DNA from: Butyrivibrio sp. MB2005
GTDB lineage: Bacteria > Bacillota > Clostridia > Lachnospirales > Lachnospiraceae
Reading direction: 5' to 3'
Length of the DNA: 53,791 nt
Assembly (NCBI RefSeq): GCF_000424285.1
Contig: NZ_AUJP01000026.1
Span: 1-53,791, forward strand
The notes beneath the pieces were generated by a model. It had not been told where the DNA came from. It searched no databases and was given only the letters and a program-made list of their open reading frames with translations. Both the position numbers and the translations under genes were made by a program. This document shows positions 1 to 7,436 of the stretch, piece after piece (the stretch's first letter is position 1; the number at the start of each line of letters is the position of its first letter).

Positions 1-3
1 CAG

Positions 4-198
4 GTATATAAGGATAGAAATATGATGCACTTTTATATACTTTTTTCTGTGCTTTATAAGTACCAGGGGTGAGTGTTACAGGAAATGCTTATCGAAAAAG
101 TATATAAGTCAAATTATCATTTTCAATTTATATACCGAGCGGAGAAGTTACGGGAGAAATAGGTATATAAATTTGACGTAAGAGCTTTTCTTATATAT
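4..198. promoter_or_regulatory. Three spaced copies of an AT-rich inverted repeat, candidate operators
   Basis: Three times in this leader the half-site GTATATAA is followed, 20 or 21 bases later, by its reverse complement TTATATAC. The pairs are 4-11 with 33-40, 100-107 with 128-135, and 163-170 with 191-198 (the last arm ends in T rather than C). Only the arms are conserved; the sequence between them is not. The third copy overlaps the best promoter candidate for the GH127 gene. A dimeric regulator binding two half-sites about 28 bp apart would fit, but no regulator is visible beside it. The DNA is AT-rich, so chance contributes to single arms; the repeated spacing is the signal. Confidence 0.5.
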
Positions 199-201
199 GT
201 T
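173..201 (+). promoter_or_regulatory. Candidate promoter of the GH127 gene
   Basis: TTGACG at 173-178 is a good -35 element. The matching -10 is less clear: TATATG at 194-199 (15-bp spacer) or TATGTT at 196-201 (17-bp spacer). It sits inside the third copy of the inverted repeat, so binding there would be expected to block or alter transcription. Confidence 0.35.
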
Positions 202-291
202 GTGCAAAATGGCGCGTTATAAATATTTTAGGAACACTTTTGTAAAAAGAGAGAATAAAATAAAATAAATCAGAATTATAGGAGATTTTTT

Positions 292-2241
292 ATGGAAAAA
301 ATGTACTACGCATCAAAACTTGCAGACGTTAGTGTGAACGACAAATATTTGGATGAAGCATTTCATCTTGAAGTAAAGAATCTGCTTTTGCTGGATCCGG
401 ACAGGCTTCTTGCGGGATTTCGCGAGACAGCAGGACTTATTAAGGGATTGGATGATGATGGCTGTATAGCACTTATGAAAGGAAAAAAGCGCTACGGCGG
501 AATGTGGGAGGATGGACTTATCGGAGGACATACTCTTGGACATTATGTTACGGCTTTGGCTCAGGCTGTGGTTAATCCCGTGCTTTCTGATTCAGAGAAA
601 AAGGATGTATCAGACAGACTCACATATATTTTGGTGGCTCTTAAGCAGTGTCAGGAGCTTGTAAAAGGCACAGAGGGCGAAGGCTTTTTGTTTGGCGCAT
701 CATTCCCATCAAAGGAATTCAGAGACAATCCCTTCTTGCAGTTTGACAACGTAGAGCATGGACTTCAGGAGCTTTTCACACAGGCATGGGTGCCGTGGTA
801 TACAATGCACAAGATTTTAACCGGCTTAAATGCATCCTTTAAGATTGCAGGGGATCCTCTTGCGCTGGAGATTGCAAACGACCTTGGAATCTGGATTTCA
901 AAGAGGACAGAGAGCTGGTCAGAAGAGGTAAACAGGACCGTGCTAGGCATAGAGTATGGCGGAATGAATGACTGTCTCTATGAGCTTTATCAGATAAACC
1001 GCGATCTGAAGGAGAGCGGAAGTGAGTTGTTCCATCCTGAATTTGAAAGATTTGCGAGGGCTGCTCATCGCTTTGATGATACAGAGCTTTTTGAGAAGGT
1101 TTTGTCAGGGAAAGAGAACATTTTTAATAACGTTCATGCCAATACCACAATCCCTAAGTTTATCGGAGCACTTGCAAGATATGAGTCCTTCCATGAGGAG
1201 ACCAGATATCTTGATTATGCCGAAGCCTTTTTTGACATTGTGATTGGCAAACATACCTATGTGACAGGCGGAAACAGTGAAAATGAGCATTTTGGTGAGG
1301 ACAATGTCCTTGATGCAGAGAGAACCAATGTAAATAACGAGACATGCAATACCCACAATATGCTTAAGTTCGCAAGACGCCTCTATGAGCAGACAGGTAA
1401 AAAGAAATATCTTGATTATGCAGACAGAACCTTTGTAAATGCCATAATGCCTTCTCAGAATCATGAGACCGGCTTTACCACTTATTTTCAGGCAATGGCT
1501 ACGGGTTATCAGAAGGTATTCAATAACCTGGACGGTAATTTCTGGTGCTGCACAGGAACCGGCTATGAGAATTTTACAAAGCTCCAGGACGGCGTATTTT
1601 TCGAGGATAAGGAAAAACTCGTTATTGCTCTTTATATGGCAGCTGAGCTTAAAACTGAGTGTTATTTGGTAGCTATGGACTGCGATTTTGTATCTTCCGA
1701 TGAGGTAAAAATCATTGTAACTCCTGCAGAAGGCAAGAGCTTTACTAAGGATCTGTATCTTGTTATTCCCACATGGCTTAAGGGAGAGATGACCGTTACA
1801 TTAAAAGGCAGTAAGTATGAGGCAAAAGAAAAGGACGGATTCATTATTGTTCCCGAGGATGAGCTTTCAGGCGGCTGTGAGATAGTACTTAAATTACCTA
1901 TGGAAATTACCTGTCACAACCTGCAGGATGGCAAGGATACCTACGCATTTATGTACGGACCTTACGTGCTTTCTGCTAGACTTGGCACAGCAAAAATGCT
2001 GACTAAATCCCATGGAGTTGCAGTGAGTGTTGCCTGTGAGAAGGCGGTAGATTCTGATGAGATTGTCATAGAGAGCGAAAAGAGTGTGGATGATTTTATC
2101 ACCAATATCAGTGATCATCTTGTTAAACGTGATGGCGAGATGGAGTTTGACCTGACAGGAACAAATAGGAATCTTGTTTTCACAACTCACTATAATCAGT
2201 ACAAGGAAAGCTATGGAATTTATTGGAAATTCAGGGTTTAA
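292..2241 (+). CDS. GH127 family beta-L-arabinofuranosidase
   Basis: This 649-residue protein matches glycoside hydrolase family 127, which removes beta-L-arabinofuranose from plant glycans and glycopeptides. The family's zinc/cysteine active site is visible: Glu350 and Cys352 in NETCNTHNM, and Cys419-Cys420 in FWCCTGTGYENF, corresponding to the Glu/Cys/Cys/Cys set of characterised members, one Cys being the nucleophile. The length is normal for the family. There is no signal peptide, so it should act in the cytoplasm on imported oligosaccharides. ATG 292 has a GGAGA site 8 bases upstream. It stands alone behind a long leader with repeated operator-like sites. The exact substrate is not certain, since GH127 includes proteins of other or unknown specificity. 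Confidence 0.85.
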   Translation: MEKMYYASKLADVSVNDKYLDEAFHLEVKNLLLLDPDRLLAGFRETAGLIKGLDDDGCIALMKGKKRYGGMWEDGLIGGHTLGHYVTALAQAVVNPVLSDSEKKDVSDRLTYILVALKQCQELVKGTEGEGFLFGASFPSKEFRDNPFLQFDNVEHGLQELFTQAWVPWYTMHKILTGLNASFKIAGDPLALEIANDLGIWISKRTESWSEEVNRTVLGIEYGGMNDCLYELYQINRDLKESGSELFHPEFERFARAAHRFDDTELFEKVLSGKENIFNNVHANTTIPKFIGALARYESFHEETRYLDYAEAFFDIVIGKHTYVTGGNSENEHFGEDNVLDAERTNVNNETCNTHNMLKFARRLYEQTGKKKYLDYADRTFVNAIMPSQNHETGFTTYFQAMATGYQKVFNNLDGNFWCCTGTGYENFTKLQDGVFFEDKEKLVIALYMAAELKTECYLVAMDCDFVSSDEVKIIVTPAEGKSFTKDLYLVIPTWLKGEMTVTLKGSKYEAKEKDGFIIVPEDELSGGCEIVLKLPMEITCHNLQDGKDTYAFMYGPYVLSARLGTAKMLTKSHGVAVSVACEKAVDSDEIVIESEKSVDDFITNISDHLVKRDGEMEFDLTGTNRNLVFTTHYNQYKESYGIYWKFRV

Positions 2242-2317
2242 AACGGAAAAATTATTGAAAAATCTCCCATTTATATAACGAAGAATGGCTTAAAATAGGC
2301 AAAAACCAGCCGTGTTA

Positions 2318-2332
2318 GACATTTGTTGGACA
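2318..2332 (+). repeat. 15-base motif, copy 1
   Basis: GACATTTGTTGGACA occurs here, about 60 bases before the lipoprotein gene, and again without change at 5575-5589 before the acidic-protein gene. With the bases just upstream it contains two GTTRGACA-like elements 11 bases apart, the spacing of direct-repeat sites for some response regulators. Confidence 0.4.
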
Positions 2333-2391
2333 ATGGAAATTATAATTCAAAATGTAAATTTAAAATTTCTTTTGTGAGGGAGAGAAAATCA

Positions 2392-3363
2392 ATGAAAAAG
2401 ATCACATTTAAAAACGGTATTATAGTTACTCTGGCAACAATGATGGCAATGGCTGCAATGGCAGGATGCGGTAATAGTACAGCTGCTGATGCTACTGAGG
2501 AAGATCAGATCGTAGAAGAAACAGTAGCAGATGAAGAGGTTCCTCTTGCTTCCGGAGAAGAGGCTGTTACAGACATTCCTGCAGCACCTTATTTTTCTAA
2601 GGGCGTATATGTGAACTACTCTAAGGATGCTGAGAATCCGCCTAAGACCTATTTCTATGTTTTCAGTGATGATTCATATGGTTACACAGCAGACGGTGAG
2701 AACGACGACATGGGCGTTCCCTTTGATATTACACAGACTGACGGACAGGTAGAGTTTTCCTTCGGCGGCGCAGAGGAATCCAAGGATGTTCTCGTAATCA
2801 CAGGTGTTGAGAACGGAATGATCTATGGCTGCTTCGAGGATGTTCCTGAGCGTGAGCTGGTATTCGAGCCTGTTGCAGATGCTGATCCCGAGAATTTCAG
2901 TGCTGTTAATTATCTGAGTTCTATGACCGGTGGAGATAATGTATACAGAGATGCAAACGGATGGAGCGTACATTACAATCCTTCATGCATCACAGTTAAC
3001 CAGGGTGGCCCTGTAACAACATTCGTTTACACAGGTGACTGCGCAGGAACATGCATGATTACTGCTACATACGACGTTGATAAGGATGCAAAGACAGCTG
3101 CAGAGGATCTAGCTGCTTCCTATGGCGATCAGGCAATGGTTTCAGATTGCGTATTCCCCGGAACAGAGGATGTTGAAGGCTTCTATGTAGATGCTGTTCC
3201 CGGACAGACAGGCCCCGGCCTCTATGCTTCTGCTTTTGTAAGAGAGTATATGGGTGGATACCTTATATTCGAGTTTACACAGCATGTAGCAGGAGATGAT
3301 GAGATGGATATGGCTGTATCTGACAATCTCTCAGCAATCATTGATTCACTTTCATTTGAATAA
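2392..3363 (+). CDS. Putative secreted lipoprotein of unknown function
   Basis: The 323-residue product begins with a lysine, a hydrophobic stretch and the lipobox-like AMAGC, so it should be exported and lipid-anchored on the outer face of the membrane. After the Cys comes a Glu/Asp-rich linker to about residue 50. Two globular parts follow: one around residues 55-160 (KGVYVNYS, then FDITQTDGQVEFSFGG) that looks like a small beta-rich domain, and one around 170-320. I recognise no catalytic motif. The start at 2392 is chosen over an upstream in-frame codon at 2323 because it is preceded by GAGGGAG and opens directly into the signal peptide. It is followed by a strong terminator, so it is probably transcribed alone. 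Confidence 0.7.
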   Translation: MKKITFKNGIIVTLATMMAMAAMAGCGNSTAADATEEDQIVEETVADEEVPLASGEEAVTDIPAAPYFSKGVYVNYSKDAENPPKTYFYVFSDDSYGYTADGENDDMGVPFDITQTDGQVEFSFGGAEESKDVLVITGVENGMIYGCFEDVPERELVFEPVADADPENFSAVNYLSSMTGGDNVYRDANGWSVHYNPSCITVNQGGPVTTFVYTGDCAGTCMITATYDVDKDAKTAAEDLAASYGDQAMVSDCVFPGTEDVEGFYVDAVPGQTGPGLYASAFVREYMGGYLIFEFTQHVAGDDEMDMAVSDNLSAIIDSLSFE

Positions 3364-3393
3364 TATTTATAAATACCAAATGCTGATGTGATA

Positions 3394-3435
3394 AATCCCC
3401 TAAGTAGATATGAAAATCTGCTTAGGGGATTTTTA
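3394..3435 (+). terminator. Intrinsic terminator after the lipoprotein gene
   Basis: AATCCCCTAAG (3394-3404) pairs with CTTAGGGGATT (3421-3431). A further five inner pairs include one G-U, giving a 16-bp stem with a small loop, followed by a T-run. Confidence 0.85.
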
Positions 3436-3513
3436 TGTCATAAATATTTTCCAGGCTGCATAATGTTTGCCCTTACTTTGCTACTTTACTATAATATTCA
3501 TGAGGAAAAAACA

Positions 3514-5043
3514 GTGAAACAAAGAGCTTATGTGGCAATAGATTTAAAGTCCTTCTATGCATCTGTCGAGTGCATGGATATAAGCCGGGATCCGCTGACC
3601 ACGAACCTTGTGGTTGCAGACAAAAGCAGGACCGAAAAGACAATATGCCTTGCTGTATCGCCGTCCCTGAAAAAATGGGGAATACCGGGGAGAGCAAGGC
3701 TTTTTGAGGTGGAACAAAAGCTAAAAGAAGTAAACAGAGATAGACTTAGAAAGGCACCGGGCGGTGTTTTTACAGGTGAATCCTATGATGACGAGGAGCT
3801 TTCCAAAAATCCATCACTCAAAATCGGATACATTGCAGCGACACCCAGAATGGCCAGATACATGGAGCTCAGCACCAGAATTTACAAGTGCTACCTTAAA
3901 TATATCGCACCTGAGGATATCCACGTTTACTCCATCGACGAGGTTTTCATGGATGTGACGAACTACCTTGGAATCTACAACATGACCCCCAGGGAGCTGG
4001 CATCAACCATGATAGAGGAGATTAGGAAAAACACGGGAATTACAGCTACTGCAGGCATCGGAACCAACCTTTATCTGTGCAAGGTAGCCATGGATATAGT
4101 AGCCAAGCATGTAGAAGCAGATGAAAAGGGCGTACGTATAGCAGAGCTGGATGAGATGAGCTACAGAGAAAAGCTATGGGAACACAAACCCCTTACGGAT
4201 TTTTGGCGTGTCGGGAGAGGATATGTGAAAAAACTCTCAGCCCTTGGTCTTGAGACCATGGGAGATATAGCAAGATGCAGTATCGGTGGCGCCAGGGATT
4301 TTTATAATGAAGAGCTATTATACAAGACCTTTGGGATAAATGCAGAGCTTTTGATAGATCATGCCTGGGGATATGAGCCCTGCACCATGGAGATGATAAA
4401 GGCCTACAAGCCTGAAAACAACAGCCTTAGCCAGGGACAGGTCCTTCATTGCCCTTACACCTATGACAAAGCAAGGATAATTGTCAGAGAGATGGCTGAT
4501 GCACTGGCTTTGCAGCTTCTTGGTGAACATAAGGTAACGGATCAGGTGGTGCTTTCAATTGGCTATGACAGGGAGAGTCTTGATAATCCTGAAATTGCCC
4601 GTAAATTCAAAGGTAATATCAAAAAGGATTACTATGGAAGAGCAGTCCCGGAGCATGCCCACGGAAGCCGGAGTCTTGAAGAATTTACCTGCCTTGGCAG
4701 TCATATCATAGATGCGGCACTTTCGATTTTTGATGAAAAAGTAGACCCGGATCTGCTTATCCGGCGCGTGAATATAGTAGCTGCCCACGTGATTGATGAA
4801 GCGGATGCAGTAAAGATAGAAAGCGAAGCATTTGAACAGCTTTCGTTATTTGAAGATATAAACCAAAAGGAAGAGAAAAAGCAGCAGGAAAAGGTTCTGA
4901 ATGAGAAGGAAAGAGCCCTTCAGGAGGCTGCTCTTGAGATAAAAAAGCGATTTGGAAATAACGCTATAGTAAAGGGAACCTCAATGCAGGAAGGGGCAAC
5001 AGGACTTGACAGAGGAAGGCAGATAGGAGGTCATAAGGCCTGA
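3514..5043 (+). CDS. Y-family DNA polymerase (UmuC/UvrX-like)
   Basis: The product is a translesion polymerase of the Y family, in the UmuC/YqjW/UvrX group of Firmicutes, which copies damaged DNA. The acidic catalytic residues are present: Asp10 in AIDLKSFYASVEC and Asp142-Glu143 in YSIDEVFMDVT. A thumb/little-finger region follows, then a charged tail (QKEEKKQQEK) that may carry a clamp-binding segment. The reading frame is open from 3388, but that would start inside a terminator. GTG 3514 is chosen because GAGGA lies 7 bases upstream and the protein then begins at the conserved KQRAYVAIDLKSF. This gives 509 residues. The YolD-like gene 70 bases downstream is its usual partner. No LexA-type box was obvious. 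Confidence 0.88.
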   Translation: MKQRAYVAIDLKSFYASVECMDISRDPLTTNLVVADKSRTEKTICLAVSPSLKKWGIPGRARLFEVEQKLKEVNRDRLRKAPGGVFTGESYDDEELSKNPSLKIGYIAATPRMARYMELSTRIYKCYLKYIAPEDIHVYSIDEVFMDVTNYLGIYNMTPRELASTMIEEIRKNTGITATAGIGTNLYLCKVAMDIVAKHVEADEKGVRIAELDEMSYREKLWEHKPLTDFWRVGRGYVKKLSALGLETMGDIARCSIGGARDFYNEELLYKTFGINAELLIDHAWGYEPCTMEMIKAYKPENNSLSQGQVLHCPYTYDKARIIVREMADALALQLLGEHKVTDQVVLSIGYDRESLDNPEIARKFKGNIKKDYYGRAVPEHAHGSRSLEEFTCLGSHIIDAALSIFDEKVDPDLLIRRVNIVAAHVIDEADAVKIESEAFEQLSLFEDINQKEEKKQQEKVLNEKERALQEAALEIKKRFGNNAIVKGTSMQEGATGLDRGRQIGGHKA

Positions 5044-5113
5044 GTACTGCTAATCTTGGAATTTAAGGCCCGGTTGTAATATAGCGAAGCGGCAACAAAG
5101 ACAGGATAGGGAA

Positions 5114-5518
5114 ATGGGAAAATACGACGACATAATAAATATGGAAAGACCAATATCGAGAAATCACAGACCCATGGCTCTTGAAAACAGGGCTGCACAG
5201 TTCATGCCCTTTGCCGCCCTTACGGGCTATGATGATGCAGTGGAAGAGACCGGGCGCCTTACTACAGAAAAAATCGATCTGACTGAGGAGCGAATACGGG
5301 AGCTTGATGAGAAGATTTCAGAAGTTGCCGCACATATCAAAGATGGTCCTGTGAAAATGCTTGTCACATATTTTGTTCCGGATCTCTATAAATCCGGAGG
5401 AGAATATGTGACAAAGGAAGTTACCATAAGGAAGATAGATTCATACAAAAAAAGTCTGGTCCTGGCAGATAAAACCGAGATTTTCATACATGATATTTAC
5501 GACCTGATCACGGTATAA
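5114..5518 (+). CDS. YolD-like protein
   Basis: This 134-residue protein matches the YolD-like family, small soluble proteins encoded next to UvrX/YqjW-type Y-family polymerases and thought to be UmuD-like partners. The family signature is visible as RPMALENRAAQFMPFAALTG near residues 20-40, followed by a helical stretch (EERIRELDEKISEVA) and a beta-rich C-terminal half. The gene follows the polymerase by 70 bases in the same direction and is probably cotranscribed. The role in translesion synthesis is inferred from the neighbour and the family. Confidence 0.85.
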   Translation: MGKYDDIINMERPISRNHRPMALENRAAQFMPFAALTGYDDAVEETGRLTTEKIDLTEERIRELDEKISEVAAHIKDGPVKMLVTYFVPDLYKSGGEYVTKEVTIRKIDSYKKSLVLADKTEIFIHDIYDLITV

Positions 5519-5574
5519 AGCGGGATGGATTCCTACAATAAGTAGGAGCGATAAAACTGAGAAATGCGGCTACG

Positions 5575-5589
5575 GACATTTGTTGGACA
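5575..5589 (+). repeat. 15-base motif, copy 2
   Basis: Exact second copy of GACATTTGTTGGACA (first at 2318-2332), about 100 bases before the acidic-protein gene. The preceding GGACA makes an 11-base direct repeat with the internal GGACA, as in the first copy. Confidence 0.4.
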
Positions 5590-5691
5590 TTGTGTGATAA
5601 AACAGTGACAGTAAGATTGATATGATGTAATCAGCATCAGATCAAGCGATGTGACTAAAATTATTAATTGTTTCAAAAGGGGGAACAACAA

Positions 5692-7059
5692 ATGGCTGGA
5701 AAAGATAAAATTTATACAAATGATAATACTCCTTCAGGAGATAATATTATTGAAAGCTCCGAGAATCAGGAGAAGGAAATAATAGATAATCCTTATTTAA
5801 ATGACGATCAGAATGATCCTGAACATAATCCTGATGAGAATCAAAATAATAATGTGTTCGGCGATATGTTTAATATCAGAGAGCCCGAGCTTGGAGAAGT
5901 ATACATCGATGAAGATGTAGAAGAGGTCCTGGAGAAATACAGGGAAGAGCAAAGACAGCGCGAAGAGGAAATTCGCAGAGCAAAGGAAGCTGAGGAAAAA
6001 GCTAAGTATGATCTTGAGCATCTCCGTTTTGTAAACAAAAAACCTGAGCTCTATGATATCGAAGATGAGGCAAAGGAAAACCAGGTCAAAGATCAGAATG
6101 ATAATGATTTTAGTATCTTTTCAAATTATGAGAAGCAGAATGAAGATGAAGAGAAATATGTAAACACACCTACCGGCAATGAAAACTCTGAAGCGAAGAA
6201 GCCTGACGACATAGGCGAGAATCCTTTTGCTAAAGCCAAAAAGGATAATGTAAAGAAGGTAAGTGCAAATGACCTTCAGAAAGAAGTGATGGCTCAGCAA
6301 AAGCAGGTTTCCGGCATAGAAAAACCATTAAACAAACAGATGGTCGACGATCCCGACATCATTCCTGTAATGGACACTCCTATGCCAATGACTTCTAAAT
6401 ATAAAGGTGATGTCATCGTTAAAGGAAACCATAATGGCATTATAAATGACATTATCAACGCCGGAAGCAAAGAAAGCAGAATTATTGATAATGAATCTGT
6501 AATTATCAAGGAAGATAAAGCTGTTAAAAGCATTAACCTGATCAACATTGAAGAATCCGTTAATGGAGGAAATAAACGTCAGAATAAGTCGAAGGGATTG
6601 CATTACCAGCCTATCTTAGGTAGTGAGACTCCCGGCTGTCTGAAAAAGACATATCCTGTAAATGGGGATACCGTTTCTTATTTGCAGGCCATGGTTGCTA
6701 CTGCTAACATGAGCCGTGGATTTTTCCGCGATTCAAGGCAGTACAACGAGTTTGTACACGCTATGGTCATTTGCCATGATTTAGCATGGGATATTAACAA
6801 GCATTCAAAGAAAAGAAATTATGACCCGGCAAAGCTGGCTCGTGAACAGAAACAGTACGACGAAGCAGTTGAGCACTTAAAAGAGACAGCCAGAGCTTAC
6901 AAGGCGTACAAGTATTCAAGTAAGGAAAAAGAACTTGATCCTGCTAAGAAGACGCTTAACAGTGATGACAGGAAAAAGCTTAAGCTTATGGATGATGTTT
7001 TAGGGAACAGAAATCGATATTTTAGAGGAAAAGATCCTCTCAATACCATTTCTCTGTAA
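5692..7059 (+). CDS. Large acidic protein of unknown function
   Basis: I do not recognise this 455-residue protein. Residues 1-60 are an Asn/Asp/Glu-rich, probably disordered stretch. Residues 70-120 form a strongly charged predicted coiled coil (EKYREEQRQREEEIRRAKEA). A second low-complexity acidic/lysine region runs to about 190. The last 150 residues, from about GLHYQPILGSETPG, look folded and helical, with a Lys-rich end. There is no signal peptide or membrane segment, so it is probably cytoplasmic, perhaps a scaffold or a protein with a C-terminal binding domain. ATG 5692 is chosen over 5668 because AAGGGGG lies 7 bases upstream. It is followed by an unusual intergenic region and a terminator. 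Confidence 0.6.
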   Translation: MAGKDKIYTNDNTPSGDNIIESSENQEKEIIDNPYLNDDQNDPEHNPDENQNNNVFGDMFNIREPELGEVYIDEDVEEVLEKYREEQRQREEEIRRAKEAEEKAKYDLEHLRFVNKKPELYDIEDEAKENQVKDQNDNDFSIFSNYEKQNEDEEKYVNTPTGNENSEAKKPDDIGENPFAKAKKDNVKKVSANDLQKEVMAQQKQVSGIEKPLNKQMVDDPDIIPVMDTPMPMTSKYKGDVIVKGNHNGIINDIINAGSKESRIIDNESVIIKEDKAVKSINLINIEESVNGGNKRQNKSKGLHYQPILGSETPGCLKKTYPVNGDTVSYLQAMVATANMSRGFFRDSRQYNEFVHAMVICHDLAWDINKHSKKRNYDPAKLAREQKQYDEAVEHLKETARAYKAYKYSSKEKELDPAKKTLNSDDRKKLKLMDDVLGNRNRYFRGKDPLNTISL

Positions 7060-7436
7060 AAAATGATTTTTTTAATCATATAACCTAAAGTAAATAACAA
7101 ATTATCCGATAATATTATCAGAAAGATAAAAATACAGGGAACGCGACAAGACTCCGGTTTCTGTATTAGCACTTCCCGAGAGGGCCCGAGCTCTCAGAGG
7201 TTGAACCAAACGAAACATACTAAAGAGTAGTAAACCAATAACGGAAGTAACGAGATAAAACTCCTTTTTTAATTCCTCCCATATAATAGTGTTAAAAACA
7301 GTCCGGTTCGCCATTTCCGGACTGTTTTTATTTAATGGACCATGGGGACGGGGTCCATATTGCGCTAAATAACGTAACCGTATTAAAATAGGAAATGTGT
7401 TTTACACACTAATATGGTAGAAATGGAATTTTAATA
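7060..7436. other. 377-base gap with an unexplained region and two hairpins
   Basis: The gap contains the 12-base palindrome GATAATATTATC (7108-7119), a GC-richer segment with possible short hairpins around 7165-7200, a 13-bp terminator at 7294-7329, and a second hairpin (ATGGACC with GGTCCAT, 7335-7358) before the MBOAT gene. An open frame on the minus strand (7102-7314) overlaps the terminator and lacks a ribosome site. The segment 7130-7290 could hold a small structured RNA or a 3' untranslated region, but I cannot assign it to a known family. Confidence 0.35.
7294..7332 (+). terminator. Strong intrinsic terminator
   Basis: AAAAACAGTCCGG (7294-7306) pairs perfectly with CCGGACTGTTTTT (7317-7329) across a 10-base loop. 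It lies 235 bases after the acidic-protein gene, so it may end a longer 3' untranslated region or a separate small RNA. The symmetric A and T runs mean it could work in both directions. Confidence 0.8.

Noticed and set aside
1105..1464. Minus-strand frame of 119 residues inside the GH127 gene
   Set aside because: It is a shadow of the conserved GH127 coding sequence, including its active-site region, and lacks a ribosome site.
3388..3513. N-terminal extension of the Y-family polymerase
   Set aside because: The extra 42 codons start in a terminator hairpin, and GTG 3514 has its own ribosome site and matches the family start.
7102..7314. Minus-strand open frame of 70 residues with a hydrophobic segment
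   Set aside because: Its start lies inside the 13-bp terminator hairpin, there is no ribosome site before it, and the product resembles no family I know. It is more likely chance coding over an unexplained intergenic region.
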